Shown here: positions 1-7,008 of the stretch, one piece after another
How the letters are laid out: each line of letters begins with the position of its first letter
Position numbering within the stretch: position 1 is the first letter of the stretch
From: Anaerolineae bacterium
GTDB taxonomy: Bacteria > Chloroflexota > Anaerolineae > E26-bin7
Direction of reading: 5' to 3'
Assembly (NCBI GenBank): GCA_029933115.1
Contig: JAOZOT010000026.1
Coordinates: forward strand, 1 to 17,207
DNA: 17,207 nucleotides
Made by a program: the position numbers and the translations under genes
The notes under the pieces: model-generated
The model's input: the letters and a program-made list of their open reading frames with translations, nothing else
Databases searched by the model: none
Told to the model about the DNA's origin: nothing

Positions 1-992
1 CTAGAGGCTATAGCCGCATCTTCGGCCGCGTAGTCGAAGGCGTCGTGGCTCAGATAGCGGGCCAGGCCCCACTCCTCCGGCGCTGGCGGATTCGCCATCA
101 GCCAGGCTACCGTCTGCCGCATCCCTTCCTCCAACGAGACCGCTTCACGGTAGCCCAATTCTGCCCTGATGCGGCTCAGGTCGTAGACGATGGGACAGGA
201 CGGCGCGTAGGGATTGGTCGGGGGCAGCCACTCAGCAGGCACCGAGACGATTTCCCACTCGTGGTCCATCACCTGAGCCACCAGTTCAGCGATTCCTCGC
301 ACGGTCAGGACGCGCTCGTGACCTACGTTGTAGGTCCGACCGACGGCCTGGGGGCTCTCCAGAGCCAGGACGACGGCACGAGCCACATCATCCACATAGC
401 CCCGGTGGAATAGGCCCAGCCCCCCATCAGGCAAGGCGATGCGGCGCCGACCATCGAGCACGCGCCTGACGAAGAACCACTCCCGTGCCAGAGGGTCCCC
501 AGGGCCGTAGACGGCCGGCAGGCGCAAAATGGTGGCCGGAAAGTCGCCGGCCGCCTGGGCCTCACGGACGGTCGCCTCGACCGCTGCTTTGCTGTAGGGC
601 ACCGTCTGATTGCCCAGCCGCATTGCGACCGGCTCAGCAGGGCGGGTAGGAACATCCTCTGGGATAGGGATCGGCTGGCCTGGGGTGTAAACATCACCGC
701 TAGAGATGTGAACCGAGCGGATGATCCGACCGCGCAGTGTCTCCACCAGCGCCTGGGTGTCGTCTCCGTTCATAGGGATGACATCTACCACCGCCTCAGG
801 CGAGAGATGGGCCAGCGTGGCCTGGAAGTGCGGGTAGTCACGCCGGTCGCCGTGGACGTGGTTCACAGGGCCAGAGAATTCGACCTCGTGCTGCCCACGG
901 TGGTAGACAGTGACCGTATGCCCTCGTCGCAGTAACTCCTCAACTATGGCCCGTCCGATAAAACGCGTGCCACCGATGACCAGCACATTCAT
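1..992 (-). CDS. Atypical SDR-family NAD-dependent epimerase/dehydratase, partial at left window edge
   Basis: The frame opens at ATG 992 and stays open to the window edge (about 330 residues), so the C-terminus is missing, probably by only a short stretch given usual family lengths of 310-340. The N-terminus MNVLVIGGTRFIG is a Rossmann dinucleotide-binding loop (residues 1-13), followed by HGDRRDY near residue 52 and HISSGDVY near residue 107, which carries the usual active-site Ser. This pattern fits the extended/atypical SDR group that includes CSP41-like epimerases and reductases. The canonical YxxxK pair is not clear: the site reads VPYSKAAVE, with Tyr two residues before Lys instead of four. 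The substrate cannot be told; nucleotide-sugar chemistry is one possibility. It begins 48 nt after the second ABC permease on the same strand, with GTGGAG upstream as a plausible ribosome binding site, so it is probably the last visible gene of that operon. Confidence 0.85.
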   Translation of the reverse strand, partial: MNVLVIGGTRFIGRAIVEELLRRGHTVTVYHRGQHEVEFSGPVNHVHGDRRDYPHFQATLAHLSPEAVVDVIPMNGDDTQALVETLRGRIIRSVHISSGDVYTPGQPIPIPEDVPTRPAEPVAMRLGNQTVPYSKAAVEATVREAQAAGDFPATILRLPAVYGPGDPLAREWFFVRRVLDGRRRIALPDGGLGLFHRGYVDDVARAVVLALESPQAVGRTYNVGHERVLTVRGIAELVAQVMDHEWEIVSVPAEWLPPTNPYAPSCPIVYDLSRIRAELGYREAVSLEEGMRQTVAWLMANPPAPEEWGLARYLSHDAFDYAAEDAAIAS

Positions 993-1040
993 CTTTGAAA
1001 CTCCACGTGAATCTGTGTCCAAGACTTGCCTTCCCCACTT

Positions 1041-2159
1041 TCAGTCCACTTTCCTCCGGCCCAGAATCAGGAACGTTGCCGTCAGGCTGCCTACACCCAG
1101 CAGTACCAGAGCCACCGCCTCCACCCAGATATGTTGTAAAGCAGCCCCCTTCACCATAATGTGGCGGACGATGAGGAGATAGTGCTTGATGGGAAAGAGA
1201 TTCGAAGCGGCGCGCAGCAAGGGAGGCATGTTTTCCACCGAGACCATGTAGCCGGAGAAGACCATCTCCGTCATCGCCAGCAGAAAGACGAAAAGCAAAG
1301 CCTGCTGCTGGTCGCGGGCTATGGCCGAGATCATGATGCCCCATCCCAACTCCACGGTGATAAACAGCAGCGTCAGGGAGAGCAGCAGCCACACCGAGCC
1401 CCGCAGAGGGACATTGAATCCCCAAACGGTCAGGGGCAAAAGCAGGACAAAATCCACACAGGCGATGACCATGGCCGGGATGGCCTTGCCAATGATTAAC
1501 TCCAGGCTGCTCAACGGCGTGACCAGCAATTGCTCCAAGGTACCCAATTCCCGTTCCCGGGCAATGCCAATGGCCGCCACCATCAGAGTTACCATATAGA
1601 CCACAAAGCCCAATTCAGCGGGGATGGCGTGGAGGCTATAGTCCAACTCCTCGTTGAAACGGGCCATCACGCGCATATCAATGGGTGTGCTCACCTCTCC
1701 GGCCCACTGGGCAGCCAGCTTCTGTCCCCATTCGATAACGGCCCCTTCTATGGCCCGCCGAACCGTTTTGGAGGCCAGTATGTTGGAGCCGTCAATGATC
1801 ACCTGGAGTTGGGGTACACTGTTGGCGGCTTCCAGATCGCCGGCGAAACTGGGAGGGATGAGAAGGGCCACGGTGGCTTTCCCTTCCTCAATCAGCCGCC
1901 GGGTCTCTTCCAGAGAATCAGGGTAGGCAATGACATCCAGGGTGCCGGCGTTGGTCACGGCTGTGACCAGAGCCCGGCTGATCTGGCTCCTGTCCTGGTC
2001 GAAGACGGCCAAGGGAAGGTGTTCTATATTCCGAGAAGTTGACCAGGCCATCAACACCAACTGAAGAAGTGGCCCCAAGAGGATGAAAGGCGTCGTCAAT
2101 TTGTCGCGACTGAAGTGGATAAACTCTTTGAGGGCCAGTTGCCAGATACGATTGAGCAT
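1041..2159 (-). CDS. ABC-2 type transporter permease (YbhR/YhhJ-like)
   Basis: 372 residues, the usual length for the ABC-2 permease family (YbhR, YbhS, YhhJ). An N-terminal cytoplasmic segment and one membrane helix (about residues 24-40) precede a soluble extracytoplasmic domain (about 45-180) containing VFDQDRSQISR. A cluster of five hydrophobic helices follows, from about residue 185 to the end. The diagnostic loop ERELGTLEQLLVTP lies after the second helix; in this family it is conserved and contacts the nucleotide-binding subunit. The protein should form half of an export channel with the adjacent permease. Start ATG 2159 has GGAG five bases upstream, and the gap to the preceding permease is 20 nt. 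No ATP-binding subunit or HlyD-like adaptor is in the window, so the cargo is unknown; drugs or lipids are typical for the family. Confidence 0.9.
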   Translation of the reverse strand: MLNRIWQLALKEFIHFSRDKLTTPFILLGPLLQLVLMAWSTSRNIEHLPLAVFDQDRSQISRALVTAVTNAGTLDVIAYPDSLEETRRLIEEGKATVALLIPPSFAGDLEAANSVPQLQVIIDGSNILASKTVRRAIEGAVIEWGQKLAAQWAGEVSTPIDMRVMARFNEELDYSLHAIPAELGFVVYMVTLMVAAIGIARERELGTLEQLLVTPLSSLELIIGKAIPAMVIACVDFVLLLPLTVWGFNVPLRGSVWLLLSLTLLFITVELGWGIMISAIARDQQQALLFVFLLAMTEMVFSGYMVSVENMPPLLRAASNLFPIKHYLLIVRHIMVKGAALQHIWVEAVALVLLGVGSLTATFLILGRRKVD

Positions 2160-2179
2160 CTTGTCTCCGACGACTCGTA

Positions 2180-3304
2180 TTACCCCAGCTTCTTCCGGAA
2201 CAGGCCGATTCCCAGCCCCAATGATGCGCCTCCCAGCACAGCCAGAGCCAGCGCCTCCGGCCCCAATTCGGCCAGGCCAACACCTTTCAGAAAAACCCCG
2301 CGCGCGATGGTTACGAAATAAGTAGTAGGCAGACTGTAGGATGCCAGCGTGCTGGGCGAAATCTCCTTGGGAACGGGTTGGTAAAGACCCGAGAGAAAGA
2401 AACTGGGCAAAAAGAAGACGAGAAAATTCCCAATCATGGCTGCCTGCTGACTGGATACAAAGCTGGCCGTAAGCAGGCTCAATCCAGTAGTCGCCACCAA
2501 AAAGTCCAAAGTCAACAGCGCAAAGGCCAGACCATTGCCCCGGAAAGGAACTTTGAACCAGACAGTCGCCACCATGATGGCCAGGAAGCAGCTTAAGAGG
2601 CCGCTGAGGACGTAGGGAATCAGTTTGCCAAACCAGAATTCGGCCCGCCCCATAGGAGTAGACAGCAGTTGCTCCAGAGTGCCGGTCTCTTTCTCGCGGG
2701 CGAGAGCCACGGCGCAGGAGAGCGTGGGCATGACCAATACCACGCCCAGCAGGCCGGGCACCAGGCTGAAGAGAGAACGCTCGCCGGGGTTATACCAGAT
2801 GCGCAAGCGCACATCTACAGGTAAGGTGGTAGGAGTTGCACCGGAAGAGGGCAAAGCTCCCTTCTGGGCGATGAGGCCCTGAATACGGGCCTGAGCTCGG
2901 GCCAGGGCGTCGCCGGCTATCACGGGGTCTGTGCCGTCAAGAACCACCTGGAGCGTGGCAGTGCGGCGGCGTTCCCAGTCGGCCTGGAAGCCAGGGGGGA
3001 TAATGACCACAGCGTGTGCCTGGCGGCGGAGGAACCAGCCATCTATCTCATCGTAGCTCGACACATAGCCTGCCAGGGAGACATTCTCTTCGCTGACGAG
3101 ACCAGCCACGTACTGTCGTGACAACTCGCTCCTATCCTGATCGAGTACGGCGTAGGAGACCTGCTGGACATCAAAGGTCAGGACGTAAGTGAGGGTGAAG
3201 AGGAGAAAGGCCGGAGAAAGGGTGACCAGAAACAGGGTGCGAGAGTCACGGATGATGTGCAGACATTCTTTGCGCATGAGGGCCAAAGTTCGGTGTAGGG
3301 ACAT
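2180..3304 (-). CDS. ABC-2 type transporter permease (YbhS-like)
   Basis: 374 residues from ATG 3304, giving the N-terminus MSLHRTLALMRKECLHIIRD, which is typical of ABC-2 permeases. The frame stays open upstream to 3472, but that extension translates the MITE-like repeat and is not family-like, so it is rejected. AAGGCG lies just upstream of the chosen start. Membrane helix 1 is near residues 24-44. A large extracytoplasmic domain with VLDQDRSELSRQYV and RIWYNPGERS follows, then five helices in the C-terminal half. The conserved EKETGTLEQLLSTPMGRAEFWFGK loop is present. The next gene encodes a related permease 20 nt downstream, so the two probably form a heterodimeric channel. The shared DQDRS motifs suggest they arose by duplication. 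The ATPase must be encoded elsewhere. The substrate is unknown. Confidence 0.9.
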   Translation of the reverse strand: MSLHRTLALMRKECLHIIRDSRTLFLVTLSPAFLLFTLTYVLTFDVQQVSYAVLDQDRSELSRQYVAGLVSEENVSLAGYVSSYDEIDGWFLRRQAHAVVIIPPGFQADWERRRTATLQVVLDGTDPVIAGDALARAQARIQGLIAQKGALPSSGATPTTLPVDVRLRIWYNPGERSLFSLVPGLLGVVLVMPTLSCAVALAREKETGTLEQLLSTPMGRAEFWFGKLIPYVLSGLLSCFLAIMVATVWFKVPFRGNGLAFALLTLDFLVATTGLSLLTASFVSSQQAAMIGNFLVFFLPSFFLSGLYQPVPKEISPSTLASYSLPTTYFVTIARGVFLKGVGLAELGPEALALAVLGGASLGLGIGLFRKKLG

Positions 3305-3344
3305 TGTACGCGCCTTGCTTTTGTGATTATGCAGCCCCCATTGT

Positions 3345-3498
3345 GGGCTTGCGCAGCGGGTCAGGGGGTGTGGGGAGTATCCCTCCACCATGATCCTTTC
3401 CCAAGTGGGAGAACGGCCTGCCGGCTCTGCTTTCCAGGGGCGGGAAAATGAGGTTGAGGGGGTATCCCTCACCCCCCCAGGCTTCGCTGCGCAAGCCC
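3345..3498. mobile_element. MITE-like element with perfect 14-bp TIRs and 5-bp target duplication
   Basis: GGGCTTGCGCAGCG at 3345-3358 is exactly inverted as CGCTGCGCAAGCCC at 3485-3498. Similarity continues inward for about 45 bp per arm (GGGGGTG...TATCCC against the complementary GGGTATCCCTCACCCC), with a further nested pair TTTCCC (3397-3402) and GGGAAA (3442-3447) sharing the same centre. The element is 154 bp and is flanked on both sides by ATTGT (3340-3344 and 3499-3503), which looks like a target-site duplication. There is no coding capacity, so it would depend on a transposase in trans. As RNA the whole element would fold into one long hairpin. Confidence 0.75.
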
Positions 3499-3527
3499 AT
3501 TGTATCAGAAGGAACCCAAACCGTCAA
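3499..3527 (-). promoter_or_regulatory. Sigma70-type promoter of the permease operon
   Basis: Read on the minus strand: TTGACG (3527-3522), a 17-nt spacer, then TACAAT (3504-3499). This is a near-consensus -35/-10 pair facing the permease genes. The predicted start of transcription is about 3492, inside the MITE-like element, which gives an untranslated leader of about 190 nt. The -10 box includes the right copy of the element's target duplication. Confidence 0.65.
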
Positions 3528-3634
3528 GATGGACCTGGTTTTTGGGCAGGGCTTTTTCACCAAAAGAGCTTCTTGGTGCAACGAAACAACCGGGGCTTGT
3601 CCGAAAAGTGCCGGGGATATCTGTCGGCGCATCT

Positions 3635-3663
3635 TTGCCAGAGTAGCGAAATGGTGATATAAT
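3635..3663 (+). promoter_or_regulatory. Sigma70-type promoter of the sugar kinase / histidine kinase pair
   Basis: TTGCCA (3635-3640), a 17-nt spacer and a perfect TATAAT (3658-3663). It lies about 90 nt upstream of the GTG start at 3752, leaving a leader of roughly 80 nt. Confidence 0.7.
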
Positions 3664-3751
3664 CCGTCTGTCTTTCATCACCGCGGCCAGGCGAAGACAT
3701 CGCCTTTGCCTGCTACAGAATTGGATTTCGGACAATGGAAAGGATGCATCC

Positions 3752-5296
3752 GTGACCGGCAAGTACATTATCGCCCACGACGTGGGCACCGGTGGCAACA
3801 AGGCAGTGTTGGTGGACCCCCAGGGTCACATTCATGGCAGTGCCTTTGAGCCCTACGAGGTCACCTATCCCCGCCCTGATTGGGCAGAACAGGAGCCCGA
3901 AGACTGGTGGCGGGCGATCACCCGCAGCACCCAACGGTTGCTGGCCGAGAGTGGGGCGCAGCCAGGCGAGATCCTGTGCGTGACCTACTCGACCCAGATG
4001 CTGGGGGTGGTGCCTGTGAGCGCCGAGGGCAAGCCGCTGCGACCGGGCATCATCTGGCTGGACGCACGAGCTCAAAAGCAGGCCGAGCAGATCATGCGTC
4101 GTTTTCTGGGGCCGGGCATTTTTGCCGCCCTGGCCGGGGCGCCCCTGTCAGGCAAAGATGTGATGCCCAAGATACTGTGGCTCAAGCAGAACGAGCCCCA
4201 AGTCTACAACCGTACAGCCAAGTTCCTCGACGTCAGCGGCTATCTCCTCTATCGCAGCACCGGCCAGATGGTGGCCGATTGGACGGCCGCCTCGGTGGTG
4301 GGGCTGGATTTGAAAAAGAAGCAATGGCTGACCTGGTTGTTCAACTACATCGGCCTGGCTCCAGAAAAGTTTCCCCTCTTGGTCAAGTCCACCGACCGGG
4401 TTGGCGGGCTCACGGCGCAGGCAGCGTCCGCGTGTGGACTGCTGAAAGGCACACCGGTCATCGCCGGGGCGGGCGATGCACCGGCGGCGGCGGTGGGCTC
4501 CGGAGCCGTGGGCGAGGGAGAAGGACACATTTACCTTGGCACCTCGGGATGGGTGGCGGTGGTGACGGAACGCCTCGTCACCGGCAAACACGGTGTGGCC
4601 AGCATCCACTCTGCCGATCCTGGAAAAGCGTTCCTCATCGCCGAGACGGAAACCGCCGGGGCTTGCCTGCAATGGATCGCCGACCAGTTCTACCGGGAGG
4701 AGCAAAAAGACCCTGCCGTCGAGAACGTGTTCGCGCTGATGGACCACGATGTGGAGACCATCGAGCCCGGCTCAGGCTACCTCATCTTTACCCCCTGGAT
4801 GTACGGCGAGCGGGCGCCCATCGCCGACACTTTCGTGCGTTCCACCTTCTTCAATCTGAGTGCAGACCATCACCGCGAGCACCTGCTGCGGGCGGTGTAC
4901 GAGGGGGTGGCCTACAATCTGCGCTGGATTATGGAGGTGATGGAGCGCAGCTTCGGCCATCACCAGGAGGTGTTTCGGGTCATCGGCGGAGGGGCGCGGG
5001 GCGCCCCGTGGATGCAGATCATCGCCGATGTGACCGGCAAACGCATTGAGACAGTGCCCAACCCGCAGGAGGCGGTGGCCGTGGGGGCCGCGCTGGTGGC
5101 GGCCGTCGGATTGGGCATCTACCCCGACTTTGCCGCACTCAAGGACGTGATAGAAGTCACCCATGCCTTCGAGCCCCGGCCGGGTCACGCCCAGGTCTAC
5201 GATTGCCTGTTCAGCGCCTACAAGAAAATCTATCGCTCTCTCAAAGCAGTATATAGAGAGGTCAACAAAGAGCGATTTTCGAGAGAGGTAACGTGA
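3752..5296 (+). CDS. xylB: FGGY-family carbohydrate kinase, xylulokinase-like
   Basis: 514 residues, normal for FGGY kinases, which transfer phosphate from ATP to a sugar or sugar alcohol in the cytoplasm. Domain 1 opens with the phosphate-binding HDVGTGGNK (residues 9-17), then YPRPDWAEQEPEDWW and IIWLDARA. The second domain contains AGAGDAPAAAVGSG, where D242 is the expected catalytic base, then YLGTSGW, MYGERAPIAD and the ATP-site VIGGGARGAPWMQI and NPQEAVAVGAAL. The start is GTG 3752, because AAGGA lies about 8 nt upstream and the nearby ATG at 3744 is out of frame. Xylulose is the best guess for substrate, but FGGY specificity cannot be settled from motifs, and ribulose, fuculose or glycerol analogues remain possible. 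Its stop codon abuts the histidine kinase start, so the two are translationally coupled. No isomerase or sugar transporter is nearby. Confidence 0.88.
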   Translation: MTGKYIIAHDVGTGGNKAVLVDPQGHIHGSAFEPYEVTYPRPDWAEQEPEDWWRAITRSTQRLLAESGAQPGEILCVTYSTQMLGVVPVSAEGKPLRPGIIWLDARAQKQAEQIMRRFLGPGIFAALAGAPLSGKDVMPKILWLKQNEPQVYNRTAKFLDVSGYLLYRSTGQMVADWTAASVVGLDLKKKQWLTWLFNYIGLAPEKFPLLVKSTDRVGGLTAQAASACGLLKGTPVIAGAGDAPAAAVGSGAVGEGEGHIYLGTSGWVAVVTERLVTGKHGVASIHSADPGKAFLIAETETAGACLQWIADQFYREEQKDPAVENVFALMDHDVETIEPGSGYLIFTPWMYGERAPIADTFVRSTFFNLSADHHREHLLRAVYEGVAYNLRWIMEVMERSFGHHQEVFRVIGGGARGAPWMQIIADVTGKRIETVPNPQEAVAVGAALVAAVGLGIYPDFAALKDVIEVTHAFEPRPGHAQVYDCLFSAYKKIYRSLKAVYREVNKERFSREVT

Positions 5297-6589
5297 ATGA
5301 CCAATGTGGATCAACTTGCCGTCCCCCTGAAACAAAGTATTGAGCTACCTGTGAGGAACTTGACCGATGCGGCCGACCGGGCCACGGCCTCCAACGTCCC
5401 CCACTTTCTGGAAAGCCTCTCCGCTACCGGTCGAGAGGTGCTGAAAGAGTTGCTGCAGGATGAATATTATCCGGCCAACGCCCTCATCTTCCGCGAGGGA
5501 ACGCCGGGGGACGTGCTCTACATCATCTGCTCCGGCCGCGTGGCTATCATCAAGGACCTGGAAAGTGAGACACCCATCTTGCTGGCCCATCGGGGAGCGG
5601 GCCAGGTGCTGGGAGAGATGAGCCTTCTGGAGAGCCGACCTCATTCTGCTTCAGTCGTGGCCGTGGAGGACGTTCATCTGCTTCGCCTCACCCGTGCCGA
5701 CCTACAGATGCTTATCGTCGAGCAACCCGGCGTGGGGGTCGAGATCCTGCGCGCCCTCAGCTACATCCTCAGCACCCGTCTGCGCGCCGCCGACGAGGTC
5801 CGCACCTCTGTGGTCCACGCCGAAAGCCGCCTTGCCCGCCGTGTCCAGCAACTGGCCACCGAAAAAGAGCGCCTGGCAGAACTGGAACGACTGCGCCAGG
5901 AAACCACCGACCTGATTGTGCACGACCTGCGCAGCCCCTTGACCTGCATCGAAGCCAGCCTCCAGTTGTTGCAGGAGATATTGCCCGAGGAAGTGCGCAC
6001 TTCCTGCGCCACCATCATTGACCTGGCTATGGGTAGCTGCAGAGAAGTCATAGATTTGGTGGATTCCCTGCTGGAAGTGACCCGTATAGAGAGCAGCGAG
6101 TTGGCTTTGAACCTTTGGCCGGTCTCGCTGCTGCCGTTGATCACCGACACCCTCAATCGGCTGAGCCCCCTGGCCGAGCAATACAACATCACTCTTGAGC
6201 TGGACGCTCCGGCCGAATTGCCTATCATTCAGGGCGACGGCAAAAAGCTGGAGCGAGTGCTGAATAACCTGCTGGACAACGCCCTCAAGTACACGCCCGA
6301 TGGAGGATTGATCACCGTCACCGCCCGCCCGGTGAACGGTCGGGTCGAAGTGCGTGTGAGCGATACCGGGCCTGGTATCCCGCCGGAACATCAGGAGCGC
6401 ATCTTCGACCGGTTCACCCGGGTGCCCGGTTCCGAGGGTCGCCGCCGGGGGTTGGGGTTGGGGTTGACCTTCTGCCGCAGTGTGATCGAAGCTCACGGCG
6501 GTCGCATCTGGGTGGAGAGTGAGGTCGGCCAGGGAAGCACCTTCGCCTTCACCATCCCTGTGGAGGCGCCAGAGCATCCCGGCATTTGA
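5297..6589 (+). CDS. Soluble histidine kinase with N-terminal cyclic-nucleotide-binding-like domain
   Basis: 430 residues with no membrane segment or signal peptide, so cytoplasmic. Residues about 37-155 form a Crp-like cNMP-binding beta-roll (FREGTPGDVLYIICSGRVAI, then GEMSLLESRPHSASV). A charged, probably coiled-coil linker (about 160-205) leads to the HisKA domain with LIVHDLRSPLT, where H209 is the phosphoacceptor. The HATPase domain has the N box NNLLDNALKYTPDGG (323-337), the G1 box DTGPG (356-360), the F box RIFDRF and GLGLGL. In the phosphate cassette, the Arg that usually binds cyclic phosphate (PRxA) is His116, although Arg114 is close by, so the ligand may not be cAMP or cGMP. The start codon directly follows the kinase gene's TGA with no gap. 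No response regulator is in the window. Confidence 0.92.
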   Translation: MTNVDQLAVPLKQSIELPVRNLTDAADRATASNVPHFLESLSATGREVLKELLQDEYYPANALIFREGTPGDVLYIICSGRVAIIKDLESETPILLAHRGAGQVLGEMSLLESRPHSASVVAVEDVHLLRLTRADLQMLIVEQPGVGVEILRALSYILSTRLRAADEVRTSVVHAESRLARRVQQLATEKERLAELERLRQETTDLIVHDLRSPLTCIEASLQLLQEILPEEVRTSCATIIDLAMGSCREVIDLVDSLLEVTRIESSELALNLWPVSLLPLITDTLNRLSPLAEQYNITLELDAPAELPIIQGDGKKLERVLNNLLDNALKYTPDGGLITVTARPVNGRVEVRVSDTGPGIPPEHQERIFDRFTRVPGSEGRRRGLGLGLTFCRSVIEAHGGRIWVESEVGQGSTFAFTIPVEAPEHPGI

Positions 6590-6614
6590 CATTTCGCCTA
6601 TCCTGTGGTACACT
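6586..6614 (+). promoter_or_regulatory. Strong promoter overlapping the histidine kinase stop codon
   Basis: Perfect TTGACA (6586-6591), a 17-nt spacer and TACACT (6609-6614), preceded by TGG as an extended -10. The -35 box overlaps the TGA at 6587-6589. Transcription should begin near 6621, at the foot of the structured leader before the HicB-like gene and carAB. Confidence 0.7.
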
Positions 6615-6620
6615 TGCTCC

Positions 6621-6820
6621 CGATTACAAGGGCGAGTCCGGGCAGGACGCGCCCGTGCTGAAGGTGCAAAGAATGACGATTGTTCTCCTCACCAATCTGC
6701 TCGTAATCCGACGAAAGCTCGCCAAAAAGCCGGACCCCCGGTCTGGATAATTTCGCCTGCGCCCAAATCGGAGCTGATTTCGTCGGCCAGCTTTTCCAGT
6801 ACGGGGAAGCTGGCTTTTTT
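6621..6820 (+). ncRNA. Structured leader RNA or small RNA, candidate attenuator of the carAB operon
   Basis: A stretch of about 200 nt bounded by a promoter and an intrinsic terminator. Visible pairings: GATTAC 6622-6627 with GTAATC 6703-6708; CGGGC 6639-6643 with GCCCG 6651-6655; GATTG 6678-6682 with CAATC 6693-6697; CCGGACC 6730-6736 with GGTCTGG 6740-6746; AAATC 6765-6769 with GATTT 6776-6780. A possible antiterminator pairs 6713-6723 (GAAAGCTCGCC) with 6785-6795, the left arm of the terminator, with one mismatch and one G-U. GGCGAG 6631-6636 can instead pair perfectly with CTCGCC 6718-6723, which would free the terminator. These mutually exclusive pairings are typical of transcription attenuators and riboswitches. 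I do not recognise a known class. An independent small RNA is the alternative. Confidence 0.5.
6786..6820 (+). terminator. Intrinsic terminator, 12-bp stem, 5-nt loop and six T
   Basis: GCCAGCTTTTCC (6786-6797), loop AGTAC, then GGGGAAGCTGGC (6803-6814), paired throughout with two G-U pairs, followed at once by TTTTTT (6815-6820). It ends transcription about 200 nt after the promoter at 6586-6614 and 190 nt before the HicB-like gene. Confidence 0.88.
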
Positions 6821-6836
6821 GTTATCATCAGGAGGT

Positions 6837-6858
6837 GCGACGCACTTCCAAGCGTCGC
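6837..6858. repeat. Short perfect palindrome (hairpin repeat 1)
   Basis: GCGACGC (6837-6843) and GCGTCGC (6852-6858) form a 7-bp perfect stem with an 8-nt loop ACTTCCAA. No T-run follows, so it is not a terminator. It is the first of three closely spaced hairpins. Confidence 0.6.
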
Positions 6859-6865
6859 CCCTCTC

Positions 6866-6897
6866 TGCTCTCGCCGGATTTGCAATCCGGCGTAGCA
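6866..6897. repeat. Perfect 9-bp hairpin with extended stem (hairpin repeat 2)
   Basis: CGCCGGATT (6872-6880), loop TGC, AATCCGGCG (6884-6892). The stem extends past a small internal bulge with TGCT (6866-6869) and AGCA (6894-6897). No T-run follows. Confidence 0.65.
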
Positions 6898-6903
6898 CGT
6901 GGT

Positions 6904-6962
6904 TCGTAGTGGCGACTTCAGTCGCTTTTCAGCATTCTGAACGACTCAAGCCGTCACTACGA
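6904..6962. repeat. 59-bp imperfect inverted repeat (hairpin repeat 3)
   Basis: The 21-nt arms 6904-6924 (TCGTAGTGGCGACTT...) and 6942-6962 (...GCCGTCACTACGA) match at 18 of 21 positions. Between them TTCAG and CTGAA form an inner stem. It looks like a REP/MITE-like intergenic repeat. Confidence 0.65.
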
Positions 6963-7008
6963 GCAAAAACGCTAGTGTCCAGTATATTGTTACGAATCAG
7001 GAGGGATG

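Larger units (their letters stand above)
3305..3751. other. Divergent intergenic region with two promoters and a MITE-like element
   Basis: This 447-nt gap separates the minus-strand permease operon from the plus-strand sugar kinase. It holds a MITE-like inverted-repeat element (3345-3498), a minus-strand promoter (3499-3527) and a plus-strand promoter (3635-3663), listed separately. Short open frames here run through the repeat and show no protein-like features. I see nothing else between 3528 and 3634. Confidence 0.8.
6821..7008. other. Gap between terminator and HicB-like gene, mostly palindromic repeats
   Basis: It contains three hairpin repeats listed separately (6837-6858, 6866-6897, 6904-6962). 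A TATATT at 6983-6988 has no convincing -35 partner, so I do not call a promoter. I see no open frame worth calling. Confidence 0.6.

Noticed and set aside
3305..3472. N-terminal extension of the first permease, starting at 3472
   Set aside because: The extension translates the MITE-like repeat, has no family resemblance, and the ATG at 3304 gives a typical N-terminus and length with a plausible ribosome binding site.
3390..3662. Small open frame of about 90 codons in the divergent intergenic region
   Set aside because: It crosses the MITE-like element and both promoter regions, has a composition unlike neighbouring genes, and has no recognisable motif.
6631..6655. Possible PyrR-binding loop in the carAB leader
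   Set aside because: The hairpin lacks the AUCCNGAGAGGUU-type loop known for PyrR; the resemblance is limited to a GTCC/GGAC stem.
6740..6760. TCTGGATAAT resembles the conserved core of the TPP riboswitch
   Set aside because: The required upstream CUGAGA and GGGGUGC elements and the matching helices are absent, and the gene downstream is not in thiamine metabolism.
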